Shown one piece after another: positions 56,737-63,616 of a stretch of DNA of 64,000 nucleotides; within the stretch, counting starts at the first letter, position 1, and each line of letters starts with the position of its first letter. Below the pieces are notes generated by a model, which saw only the letters and a program-made list of their open reading frames with translations, was not told where the DNA came from and searched no databases. The translations under genes and the position numbers were made by a program. Location: positions 671,840 to 735,839 of the forward strand of contig NZ_GL892006.1 in NCBI RefSeq assembly GCF_000213575.1. The letters run 5' to 3'. Origin of the DNA: Dysgonomonas mossii DSM 22836. GTDB taxonomy: Bacteria; Bacteroidota; Bacteroidia; Bacteroidales; Dysgonomonadaceae.

Positions 56737-56809
56737 ATTTTTCATGGTATTAGACTTTAGGTTATAAAATTGAAGATTGGTTGTCGTGATGACAGCCTTT
56801 TTGTTTTTA
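56737..56809 (+). ncRNA. Small RNA candidate 2
   Basis: A paralogue of candidate 1: TTTCATGGTATTAGAC, a 20-base middle, then GATTGGTTGTCGTGATGACA with the terminator hairpin GGTTGTC / GACAGCC (loop GTGAT) and a T-rich tail. It is directed towards the 55-residue gene 86 bases downstream, so it could also be that gene's leader; the terminator argues for a separate RNA. Confidence 0.6.
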
Positions 56810-56894
56810 TACAGAAGATAATAAACGATCCGAGAACATTATTCCGATTCGCTTTGTTTAGTTTATGTATGTCGAACATTAAATTTATTGAACC

Positions 56895-57062
56895 ATGAAA
56901 GAAGATATATCAAAAACACAATCCAAAGAACATAAATTTGAGGGATACGAACATGCCCGAAAGGTTAAAGACATCAAAAATCCTGTACCTAGCTCCGAAA
57001 AATCGGTAAAGGCTGCCACAAACAGAATTAATCCGGATGAAAATTCTAATGATAGAGGGTAG
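56895..57062 (+). CDS. Very small hydrophilic protein, 55 residues
   Basis: Starts ATG at 56895 and encodes MKEDISKTQSKEHKFEGYEH followed by ARKVKDIKNPVPSSEKSVKA and ATNRINPDENSNDRG. Lys/Glu/Asp rich, no hydrophobic stretches, no Cys. Like the 57-residue gene on the other strand it would be an unfolded acidic-basic peptide; the two are not alignable at a glance but share composition. No family recognised. Placement downstream of RNA locus 2 suggests it could be its target or neighbour. Confidence 0.55.
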   Translation: MKEDISKTQSKEHKFEGYEHARKVKDIKNPVPSSEKSVKAATNRINPDENSNDRG

Positions 57063-57143
57063 TTTTTTGAAAACTTACCGTAATAAGATATTGTACCTAT
57101 TGCTTTATAGGTACAATATTAAGTTGTGGCTTCAAAAAATATT

Positions 57144-57638
57144 ATGAAAGACAAGCAAACTCAAATTACAGGTGAACAATTTGAAGAGGAGTTGCTATAT
57201 TCTATCTTTTATGGAAATAATTCCTTCTATTATCTAAACTGTTTAGAGAAAATAAAAAATGGAAAAAAACTGATATTTAATCCGTATGCTTTCGTTTTTA
57301 GTATACTGTGGCTAGCTTACCGTAAAATGTATTTAGAATTCGCTATTTCTTTATTGATAGGAATATCTCTGGCTATATCTATAGGCATATCATTAAGCAT
57401 ATTTACATTGTCCCTAATTCTTGGATTGACAGGAAACTACTTATATTTAAAGAAGTCGATTAGAGAAATGCAAAAAGCACAAGCAAACTACCCCAATTTA
57501 AATGACCGAATAGACTATTTGAGAAGAATAGGAGGAGCAAGTTATAATATTGTTTTTACTGTTATTGGTTTATTTATTCTTATCTCACTTCTCACATTTG
57601 CAATACTAGCTTATATTATTGGACATAAAGCTATTTGA
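57144..57638 (+). CDS. DUF2628-like membrane protein
   Basis: A 164-residue protein: a cytosolic N-terminal part with FEEELLYSIFYGNNSFYYL, then NPYAFVFSILWLAYRKMY, which is the DUF2628 motif, and two or three more hydrophobic helices. Function unknown; family members are often linked to envelope stress. An in-frame GTG is six codons upstream, but the ATG is the normal choice. Low G+C. Confidence 0.6.
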   Translation: MKDKQTQITGEQFEEELLYSIFYGNNSFYYLNCLEKIKNGKKLIFNPYAFVFSILWLAYRKMYLEFAISLLIGISLAISIGISLSIFTLSLILGLTGNYLYLKKSIREMQKAQANYPNLNDRIDYLRRIGGASYNIVFTVIGLFILISLLTFAILAYIIGHKAI

Positions 57639-57818
57639 GCAATCTGCACTAAATAATTTTTTTTCCCTCATCAAATATTTAGAAAAATTTATTGTATATA
57701 GAATCAATACAATGAAATTTTCTTCTAATTTCACAGAAAAAATCCTGTTAACCAAAATATAATACAACACTCTCTAAAAAGCATATCTATTTGATTAATA
57801 AAACAAACATTATTACGT

Positions 57819-58253
57819 ATGACCTTACTCGATTATATATTTTTTCGATTTTATGATTATTTCAAGAGAAAAAAAGATTATTATGCGATGACAAATACGC
57901 TTATGATTGTATATATAATAGAGCTATCTCTTTTTTTGTTCACCTATTATTTTATTAGTCTGTTTGTAGAATTAAATTTTATAAAAAATATTTTACAGGA
58001 GAACAGAAGTAATAAGATTTTAATCGCTACAATTCTTACTATTGTTATTTTTTTTCTCAATTATATTTACTTCTCACCTAAAAGAAAAAAAGATTATTAT
58101 TTAGGATTAGAGAAAAAATATTTAAAAGATAAATATAAGCTACCAATGTGGATAATGTTTAGTTTTCCTATATTTATACTACTTATTTCTATTATTGGAT
58201 ATGGGCTGATTAAAGGAACTCTAAAATCTCCTTTATTAGATAGTTTATTTTAG
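57819..58253 (+). CDS. Small membrane protein, family with the next gene (a)
   Basis: A 144-residue protein with four predicted helices, starting MTLLDYIFFRFYDYFKRKKD. The opening, DYIFFRFYDYFKRK, is repeated almost exactly in the next gene (DYLFYRFYDIYKRK), and both have PMWIMF / KMWIIF in the last helix. They are therefore diverged paralogues in tandem. The basic N terminus faces the cytosol. Function unknown; I do not recognise a named family. Confidence 0.6.
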   Translation: MTLLDYIFFRFYDYFKRKKDYYAMTNTLMIVYIIELSLFLFTYYFISLFVELNFIKNILQENRSNKILIATILTIVIFFLNYIYFSPKRKKDYYLGLEKKYLKDKYKLPMWIMFSFPIFILLISIIGYGLIKGTLKSPLLDSLF

Positions 58254-58308
58254 ACTTATTGAATGATCTTAAAAGGTTCCCTTTAACAAGAAATAAAAAC
58301 AACTATCT

Positions 58309-58716
58309 ATGTTTGATTATCTTTTTTATAGATTTTATGATATTTATAAAAGGAAAGAAGGAGATACATCTGCTTTCTCTGCTACTGCTGCCATTTCCTT
58401 TATCCAAATATTAATCATATCCAGCATTATCTTGTCGATAAGTTTTATTACAAATATTATTTTATCTGTCAACTTTCTGACTCCAATGGCATTAGCAATA
58501 GGAGAAACCTTATCTAAATTTATAATTGTATTATTATCGTCATTATTATTTATCTGTAATTACTTAAAATACAGAAAAAGTTTAGATAAGATTATTTCTA
58601 AACACTCTAAATCCGAATTAAACAGAAAATTAAAAATGTGGATTATTTTTTTGATAATGCCTGCCACTATGACTTTTCCTTTTGCCTTAAGATATATTTT
58701 AAGTTCCTTTTTATGA
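58309..58716 (+). CDS. Small membrane protein, family with the previous gene (b)
   Basis: A 135-residue protein with four helices, opening MFDYLFYRFYDIYKRKEGD. It differs from (a) by more divergent helices 1-2 (AISFIQILIISSIILSISFI) and in its C terminus. The gap to (a) is 55 bases, so the pair may be co-transcribed. Function unknown. Confidence 0.6.
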   Translation: MFDYLFYRFYDIYKRKEGDTSAFSATAAISFIQILIISSIILSISFITNIILSVNFLTPMALAIGETLSKFIIVLLSSLLFICNYLKYRKSLDKIISKHSKSELNRKLKMWIIFLIMPATMTFPFALRYILSSFL

Positions 58717-58893
58717 AAAGACATTAGATAAATAAGTCATATCCTCATTTATTTATATCATTACTATTCAACCTAATAACTTTTGGCTCCTTTATAAATA
58801 GTCATATCTTATAAAAACATTAAGAATACAAAGTTCATAATTGTTTATTTTATAAATAAAAATAAAATTAATTGTCAAACTAAAATCCAGATT

Positions 58894-59418
58894 ATGAAAA
58901 GTATTATTTATTTCCTTTTTAGTGTCCTATTTTTAACGGCATGTAACTCAGAGGAAGATCTTTTGGTTGTTGATAACAATATAACAACACGTGACAGCGC
59001 TGTGATAAAGTCAGCTAAAGATAAACCGTTAGAAATGTCTTGCGATCTTTTTTATTATTTAGAAGGAGGAGGAGGCAACGCAATGTTCCCATCAACAAAA
59101 ATCCAATATAAGGTTGGATCCTATATGATGTTTGATCCGTATAACAATAAAATAATGAATTTAGAGACTACATTAAGCATAAATGCAACATTAGCATCGA
59201 ATTACTATCATCAGATTTTATCTTGGAATCAATCACATTGGAGCCAAAAGCCTGTTGCGAATAGCAATCAAATTACAGTGTCTTTTAGTGGGAGCTATTC
59301 TTGTTCTTCGGGTAATATAACTTATCTTGATCTAGAGTATGTTTATGATCCAGCGACTAATACATCTAGACCTAAACGTCCCAAACCAGTAGCAATGGAT
59401 GCTGAAGTTTGCTACTGA
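58894..59418 (+). CDS. Lipoprotein of unknown function, 174 residues
   Basis: Signal peptide MKSIIYFLFSVLFLTACNSEE with lipobox FLTAC. After a polar linker comes a Cys-containing beta-rich domain (MSCDLFYYLEGGGGNAMFPS, SYSCSSGNITYLDLEYVYD) ending AMDAEVCY. Four Cys outside the lipobox suggest disulfides outside the cytoplasm. No family recognised. A strong terminator follows; the AT-rich context marks accessory DNA. Confidence 0.65.
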   Translation: MKSIIYFLFSVLFLTACNSEEDLLVVDNNITTRDSAVIKSAKDKPLEMSCDLFYYLEGGGGNAMFPSTKIQYKVGSYMMFDPYNNKIMNLETTLSINATLASNYYHQILSWNQSHWSQKPVANSNQITVSFSGSYSCSSGNITYLDLEYVYDPATNTSRPKRPKPVAMDAEVCY

Positions 59419-59450
59419 CAAGTCATATAAAAATACGCATATTTATACAG

Positions 59451-59478
59451 AGCAGTTGGAATGCCAACTGCTTTTTTA
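59451..59478 (+). terminator. Terminator after the 174-residue lipoprotein gene
   Basis: Perfect 9-bp stem AGCAGTTGG / CCAACTGCT with loop AATG and six T. Probably the left limit of the accessory region's last unit. Confidence 0.9.
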
Positions 59479-59519
59479 TTTATTCTCACTATACATTTAT
59501 GATAAAGTATCCCTCGTCT

Positions 59520-59603
59520 CTTCGGATTTGCAATTCGAAGATTAATGAAGTAAGGCTCTCTAACAACAAAAGCCGCTTCACCAGCGACTTCTTCTTGTAG
59601 CAC
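59520..59603. repeat. Copy of the palindromic element with an extra tail
   Basis: CTTCGGATT-TGC-AATTCGAAG (59520-59540) is a further copy of the palindrome family seen near 18500 and 19150. It continues into a second stem (AAGCCGCT / AGCGACTT around 59569-59590) that suggests a larger element of about 85 bp. It lies at the presumed boundary of the phage-like region. Confidence 0.5.
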
Positions 59604-59675
59604 AGCCGGGAATTTGTTATTTTCTTTATATCAATTACTTACATATATATGTCCGAAATAGAGCCGAGACAGTAA

Positions 59676-60371
59676 TTAAATAAGGCTTATTTGCCTTGCC
59701 ACTACCTTACAAACAATGAAGATCTGATATATGTCTGAGAGCTCCATTTTAAAGTCCGGATATATCGGATTAAATGAATGACAAATAATATATCCTTCTT
59801 CTGTGTTTATTTCTTTAATCTGCTTTAGGACATTCCCTTCTCTTGATGTAATTACAAATACAGTCTTTTTAATTGGCAAGTCTTTTACATGAAAATCTTT
59901 CTTCTCTTTAATAAGCACTTCGTCACCATCGCATAAAGATCGTTTAGTTCCATCATCCATAGAATCTCCATCAACTCTCACTACTAGAAATCCTCCGTTC
60001 TTATATTCTTTAGGAACTAACCTTACATGCGTTTCAGGTAATAAATCTATATCAGCACCCCCAAGCCTGCCCGCACTTGCTCGGAGATCAACATATTCTA
60101 CCATCATATAATCACTTTCTGCTTTGGGTGTAACTTCGCTTTTAATTTTTAGCATTTCCCCCTCTCCTGTGGTCAACCAATTATAACTATAATGAGGATA
60201 TACTGCTAATATCTTTTTTGCATAATTGGTTGATATTTTTTTTACTTTACAATTTATAATATCATAAATAGGTTGAGTTCTTTCCAATCCTATCGATTCT
60301 GCGAATTGATTTGGATTTAATTTCTCGTTTTCAAGGATTTTGTTCAAAACGATACTTCCTAATGTTTTCAT
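59676..60371 (-). CDS. LexA/CI-type phage repressor
   Basis: A 231-residue repressor. The N-terminal part is a helix-turn-helix of phage-repressor type (LNPNQFAESIGLERTQPIYD). The C-terminal S24 peptidase domain has a self-cleavage site Ala100-Gly101 (RASAGRLGG), catalytic Ser137 in DGDSMDDG and Lys183 in NVLKQI. Such repressors are inactivated by RecA-stimulated cleavage, inducing the prophage. It is divergent from the plus-strand genes, and its ATG is next to an operator-like repeat. Confidence 0.9.
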   Translation of the reverse strand: MKTLGSIVLNKILENEKLNPNQFAESIGLERTQPIYDIINCKVKKISTNYAKKILAVYPHYSYNWLTTGEGEMLKIKSEVTPKAESDYMMVEYVDLRASAGRLGGADIDLLPETHVRLVPKEYKNGGFLVVRVDGDSMDDGTKRSLCDGDEVLIKEKKDFHVKDLPIKKTVFVITSREGNVLKQIKEINTEEGYIICHSFNPIYPDFKMELSDIYQIFIVCKVVARQISLI

Positions 60372-60399
60372 ATTACTGTAATTTACTGTATATTTGTAT
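60371..60399 (+). promoter_or_regulatory. Operator/promoter module, copy 1
   Basis: TATTACTGTAATTTACTGTA followed by TATTTGTAT. Two direct TTACTGTA units lead into the -7 box TATATTTG (60389-60396). The repressor ATG (minus) is directly adjacent; rightward transcription would read the 50-residue gene. A near-identical copy lies at 61130. Confidence 0.7.
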
Positions 60400-60505
60400 T
60401 GTAATCAATTGGGGTGATTTCAATAATTAAGAAATTAGGTTTAAACCTTGAGAGCAGTATGCAACCCCAATTTGTATACTGCTTTCTGTTTTAATATTTA
60501 ATGTT

Positions 60506-60658
60506 ATGAAAAATCCGATAGAATATTTCAAAAGGCGTAAACGAAGAAGATTATTTCTTCGTATCTATTTTGCTCATTTAGAACATATATCAGGAAACCC
60601 TAGGGATGCACTACGTGACACTATAGATCAGTATATGAAAATAAAAGATATGCTTTAA
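60506..60658 (+). CDS. Very small basic protein, 50 residues
   Basis: ATG at 60506, encoding MKNPIEYFKRRKRRRLFLRI, then YFAHLEHISGNPRDALRDTI and DQYMKIKDML. Basic N terminus, possibly amphipathic; no family recognised. It lies just downstream of operator copy 1 and is likely an early phage gene, perhaps Cro-like in position, though the sequence shows no clear helix-turn-helix. Confidence 0.55.
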   Translation: MKNPIEYFKRRKRRRLFLRIYFAHLEHISGNPRDALRDTIDQYMKIKDML

Positions 60659-60666
60659 GCTGAAAA

Positions 60667-61050
60667 CTAACGAATATTTAGCGCACTAATAGGTATGTGC
60701 CCACCCTCTCTATCGACATAAGGAAGCACTGCTACAACAGAAAATTCAATACTTGTTACGGATTGAATTTCAGAACCCTTGGAACTTTCTGCACCTAAAG
60801 ACATCTTTCCCAAAAATACGCCTATTCCCTTTTTATTATCTTTTGTATCAGACTCTGTAAGCCCTACTTTAAAAGTTATTTTAGTAGCAGGATAATCAGA
60901 GTCATGGTGTTTATATACCTCTTCATTGCTAGTTTTAACTGCCAGCATTGGGTTTATCAACCCTCCTGATTTAAAGCACTCTTCCTGCGCTTCCATGACT
61001 CCTTCTGTTATTTGGATCAATGTTTCTTTTACAAACTCTTTTAATTCCAT
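60667..61050 (-). CDS. Phage-region protein of unknown function, 127 residues
   Basis: Starts MELKEFVKETLIQITEGVMEAQEECFKSGGL, predicted helical, followed by a beta-rich C-terminal part (GIGVFLGKMSLGAES, SIEFSVVAVLP, VDREGGHIPIS). I do not recognise a family with certainty. It is convergent with the 50-residue gene, its stop lying 8 bases from that gene's stop, and is transcribed towards the repressor, ahead of operator copy 2. No signal peptide. Confidence 0.6.
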   Translation of the reverse strand: MELKEFVKETLIQITEGVMEAQEECFKSGGLINPMLAVKTSNEEVYKHHDSDYPATKITFKVGLTESDTKDNKKGIGVFLGKMSLGAESSKGSEIQSVTSIEFSVVAVLPYVDREGGHIPISALNIR

Positions 61051-61129
61051 CCCCCCAATTTTAAGTTAAAACACTACGTATCCTTAAATAAAGTTAAATA
61101 CAAAAATAAATACTGTATTTATTTTCATA

Positions 61130-61158
61130 TTACTGTATTTTACTGTATGTTTGTATCA
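61130..61158 (+). promoter_or_regulatory. Operator/promoter module, copy 2
   Basis: TTACTGTATTTTACTGTATG then TTTGTAT. A third TACTGTAT unit lies at 61111. The -7 box is TATGTTTG (61146-61153). It matches copy 1 at nearly every position over about 30 bases and starts the transcript of the tight plus-strand gene run. Confidence 0.7.
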
Positions 61159-61193
61159 ACAATTAAGTATAACAATTGCAAATATACAGAAAG

Positions 61194-61403
61194 ATGAATA
61201 CAATCAAAGCAAAAAAAGTAAAAACTATCAATTGGACAGCAACATTAAGACTAATGCCTATTTCATCTGTATTACAATGTACCATAGAAGAGAAAGACAC
61301 ATTGGCTCCTATTGCTACCAAATTAAAATTTAGCGAAGGTAAAGAATACTCATTCATGAAAGATTCTTCAACAAAGACTTACAATATAACAAGAGTAAAA
61401 TAA
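61194..61403 (+). CDS. Small phage protein, 69 residues
   Basis: ATG at 61194, encoding MNTIKAKKVKTINWTATLRL and ending STKTYNITRVK. Mostly beta, no Cys pair. No family recognised. An in-frame TTG six codons upstream is less likely. First gene after operator copy 2, with 6 bases to the next gene. Confidence 0.6.
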   Translation: MNTIKAKKVKTINWTATLRLMPISSVLQCTIEEKDTLAPIATKLKFSEGKEYSFMKDSSTKTYNITRVK

Positions 61404-61409
61404 TAGGAT

Positions 61410-61592
61410 ATGGACGCTTTACTTACAAATAAAGATGTAATGAGAATATTCTCTATATCGGATGAAACGATTCCACGATTGAGAAAACAAGGTCTACAAT
61501 ATCTGAAAGTAGGTTCTGAGTATCGCTATAAACTAGAATGGATAGAGGATTATATAAATAAGAAATCATCATTATCACTAAATACAAAATAA
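61410..61592 (+). CDS. Small HTH_17/excisionase-type DNA-binding protein
   Basis: A 60-residue protein MDALLTNKDVMRIFSISDET, IPRLRKQGLQYLKVGSEYRY and LEWIEDYINKKSS. The pattern (helix, turn, helix, then wing with a Tyr) matches MerR-type HTH_17 excisionase or regulator proteins. A role in excision or early control is plausible; no integrase is in the window. Confidence 0.75.
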   Translation: MDALLTNKDVMRIFSISDETIPRLRKQGLQYLKVGSEYRYKLEWIEDYINKKSSLSLNTK

Positions 61593-61594
61593 CC

Positions 61595-61936
61595 ATGGGA
61601 GCACTAAAAATAGATTGCCATTGCAACGAGACACAGATGGATAATATAGTGAATGCTGTATTAAGACACATCAATAATTCAGACAGAAGAGAGATACCTG
61701 ATTTTGATGATACAATAGGCGATGTAAGGGTGTGTGTTGAGTTTGATTCATACTTAGACATAGTAGGCATAAGATCATCAGAGATTTTAGATTCTGATTG
61801 GGATTTACTTTATGAAGATACTGCAGTATTTACATCTCGCTTGAATCGTTTAGTTGAAGATCTAAATAATAGATCAAAAGAAGCCACAAAACAAGGCTTT
61901 GAAATCCTTAAAGACAAAATGGAATACGCCCTATGA
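61595..61936 (+). CDS. Phage-region protein, 113 residues
   Basis: Starts MGALKIDCHCNETQMDNIVN and ends ILKDKMEYAL. Acidic and helical with CVEFDSYLDIVGI in the middle; the CHCN near the start is reminiscent of a metal-binding turn but too short to prove. No family recognised. The stop overlaps the next gene's ATG by 4 bases (ATGA). Confidence 0.6.
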   Translation: MGALKIDCHCNETQMDNIVNAVLRHINNSDRREIPDFDDTIGDVRVCVEFDSYLDIVGIRSSEILDSDWDLLYEDTAVFTSRLNRLVEDLNNRSKEATKQGFEILKDKMEYAL

Positions 61937-62103
61937 AAACAGAATCAAAATTAATCGGTCAACGAGTAGAGTGTAAAGATAAACCTAATGAAATAGGTGT
62001 CATATCCTTTTATAATTCAGACAATGGAGATATGGATATAAAATATGGTGAAACAACTCTTCTTACCCACATATCAAAATGCAAAATAGTAAAAGCCTCA
62101 TGA
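61933..62103 (+). CDS. Very small phage protein, 56 residues
   Basis: ATG at 61933 encoding MKTESKLIGQRVECKDKPNE, IGVISFYNSDNGDMDIKYGE, ending KIVKAS. A compact small-beta protein (SH3- or Tudor-like size). Translationally coupled on both ends by 4-base overlaps (with the 113- and 53-residue genes). No family recognised. Confidence 0.6.
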   Translation: MKTESKLIGQRVECKDKPNEIGVISFYNSDNGDMDIKYGETTLLTHISKCKIVKAS

Positions 62104-62261
62104 AAAAGAAAAGCATAAACCCACTAAAGACAATAATCATTGCAGCTATCATGTTAGGTTGCCTTGGTTATATGGTTAAATGTGCAATAGACTGCAAAAG
62201 ACAAGTAGAAGCTCTTACTGAAATGAAACATCACGAAGTACCCACATATCAAATAAAATAA
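62100..62261 (+). CDS. Very small membrane protein, 53 residues
   Basis: The ATG at 62100 overlaps the previous stop (ATGA). It encodes MKKKSINPLKTIIIAAIMLG, then CLGYMVKCAIDCKRQVEALT, ending YQIK: one transmembrane helix and a soluble C-terminal tail. An in-frame ATG at 62079 would lie inside the previous gene and is not needed. A holin-like or spanin-like small membrane protein is possible; no family recognised. Confidence 0.6.
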   Translation: MKKKSINPLKTIIIAAIMLGCLGYMVKCAIDCKRQVEALTEMKHHEVPTYQIK

Positions 62262-62263
62262 CT

Positions 62264-62401
62264 ATGGAACTCTTATTCGCAATTTTAGCATTAGCGCTAT
62301 TTGTAGTTGTAGCCGGAATAGTAACAGGCATATTTCTTTACTGCATATCGTACTATCAAGCAGAAGATATAGATCCGAACGATGAAACTTTCCTAAAGTA
62401 A
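62264..62401 (+). CDS. Very small membrane protein, 45 residues
   Basis: ATG at 62264, encoding MELLFAILALALFVVVAGIV then TGIFLYCISYYQAEDIDPND and ending ETFLK. One N-terminal transmembrane helix and an acidic tail. The reading frame is clean and the gap to the previous gene is 2 bases. No family recognised. Confidence 0.6.
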   Translation: MELLFAILALALFVVVAGIVTGIFLYCISYYQAEDIDPNDETFLK

Positions 62402-62807
62402 TATATCCTTAAAACAAAATTAATCCTAAGTCGTTGAAGGCTCCATTCCTTATGGGTGGGAGTAAAACGCAAGTTCTTTGCCATGTTGATTTCCTGATGT
62501 ATCACCGATGAATGGATAAAAACACGGGTGTTGTCTTAAACCCTTAACGGAGTGGTTAGGGGGATTACCGATTAGAGGAAGTCGGGAGCTTGAAAAACAG
62601 CGAACTAATAAACCTGAATAGTCAGTTAGGTTAGTCAGAATATAAATATATCACTACGAAAGCTCTTTTTTATGTACAAAATGAAATAGTATCGCATATC
62701 GAAAGATTAAATGACTTCGGGGTATGGAGGAAAAGTAACCCTATGCGCATAACTATAAATCAGGAGTACGGAGAGTGTTTCAAAGGAAGAATAAAAATTA
62801 AATAATT
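62402..62807 (+). ncRNA. Structured RNA-like block upstream of the HNH/AP2 gene
   Basis: A 406-bp region without an ORF. G+C is about 44% over 62441-62600 by my count, well above the flanks. Successive hairpins can be drawn: CTCC-TTCC (62441-62462), CCCTTAAC / GTTAGGG (62541-62561), CCGATT / AGTCGG (62568-62585), and directly adjacent GAGCTT (62586-62591) / AAGCTC (62660-62665) followed by TTTTTT. The 3' part includes GGGTATGGAGGAAAAGTAACCC. I cannot fit a known intron core, so the class is open. Confidence 0.5.
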
Positions 62808-63467
62808 ATGAAAGAGTCGCATATAAGTTTAAAAGATATATCAGGGAGTAAATTTGGTAGGCTAACAGTTATAGAATTTAGCCATAAAGATAAACATGGT
62901 CATTCATACTGGACTTGCAGATGCGAATGTGGAAATACTAAAACTATATATGGTATGAGTCTTATATGCGGTGATACAAAGAGCTGTGGATGCCTAAGAA
63001 AGAATTTACTTTCAGAACGAAATACTAAAACAAAAACAATCCATGGCGGATCTAGAATAAGGTTATATAATATATGGATAAATATAATACAAAGAACAAC
63101 AAACGAAAATACTCAATGTTATTGTAACTACGGCGGACGGGGTATAACAGTCTGTAACGAATGGTTAGATTATATAAATTTCCGTGATTGGGCATTAGCG
63201 AATGGGTACTCTGACAATCTAACTATTGACCGAACTGATAATAATGGTAATTACGAACCGAATAATTGCAGATGGGTTACCCTCAAAGAACAGGCTAATA
63301 ATAAAAGAAATAATAGGCTTATTGAGCATAAAGGAGAAGTCAAAACGATTGCTCAATGGTCTGAATTATATAACATGCCTTATAATATATTGAGCAATAG
63401 GTTGTATAGAGGTTGGAGTATTGAAAGAGCTTTAAATGAACCAGTAAATAAATTTAGTCTCAACTAA
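62808..63467 (+). CDS. HNH endonuclease with AP2-type DNA-binding region
   Basis: A 219-residue protein of the phage HNH/AP2 homing-type family. N-terminal Cys-rich zinc-like part (CRCECGNTKTIYG, KSCGCLRKNL), then the AP2-like segment YGGRGITVCNEWLDYINFRD and the catalytic HNH-type core LTIDRTDNNGNYEPNNCRW, with a final VTLKEQANNKRNN and a C-terminal HTH-like part (WSELYNMPYNILSNRLY). Such genes sit in introns or stand free in phages. The structured block directly upstream fits an intron-like or RNA-linked origin. Confidence 0.88.
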   Translation: MKESHISLKDISGSKFGRLTVIEFSHKDKHGHSYWTCRCECGNTKTIYGMSLICGDTKSCGCLRKNLLSERNTKTKTIHGGSRIRLYNIWINIIQRTTNENTQCYCNYGGRGITVCNEWLDYINFRDWALANGYSDNLTIDRTDNNGNYEPNNCRWVTLKEQANNKRNNRLIEHKGEVKTIAQWSELYNMPYNILSNRLYRGWSIERALNEPVNKFSLN

Positions 63468-63500
63468 TATATCAAACCCTGCATGATTGAAAAAAAAGGA

Positions 63501-63587
63501 TGCTATGTAGCTCAGGTGGTCAGAGCGCAGGTCGCAGTAATGCACCCAAAAAGAAACGGGTCGGAGGTTCGAGTCCTCCCATAGCAA
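63501..63587 (+). tRNA. tRNA-like gene with abnormal anticodon region
   Basis: A perfect 7-bp acceptor stem (TGCTATG / CATAGCA), a 4-bp D stem (GCTC / GAGC) with AGGTGGTCA loop, and a perfect T arm (GGAGG-TTCGAGT-CCTCC) are present. Between D and T arms lie 36 bases (63527-63562) where 5-bp anticodon stems do not form: GCAGG-TCGCAGT-AATGC pairs at only three positions and has C, not U, at position 33. A further ACCC / GGGT stem may be a long variable arm. The isotype is undetermined. The 3' end is ACGA, so CCA is not encoded. Confidence 0.65.
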
Positions 63588-63616
63588 CGAATTTAAACTT
63601 AAAACAAAATATCATT

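Noticed and set aside
59412..59603. 63-codon frame on the minus strand
   Set aside because: It runs through the lipoprotein terminator and the palindromic repeat, so it is a by-product of the repeat sequence.
61051..61128. Short minus-strand frame starting at ATG 61128 next to operator copy 2
   Set aside because: It ends after 14 codons. It may be a remnant of the repressor start that was copied with the operator, but nothing supports a gene.
62575..62715. RNase P-like words (GAGGAAGTC, AGATTAAATGAC) in the structured block
   Set aside because: Only short pieces match, the distance is wrong, and the other conserved RNase P segments are missing.
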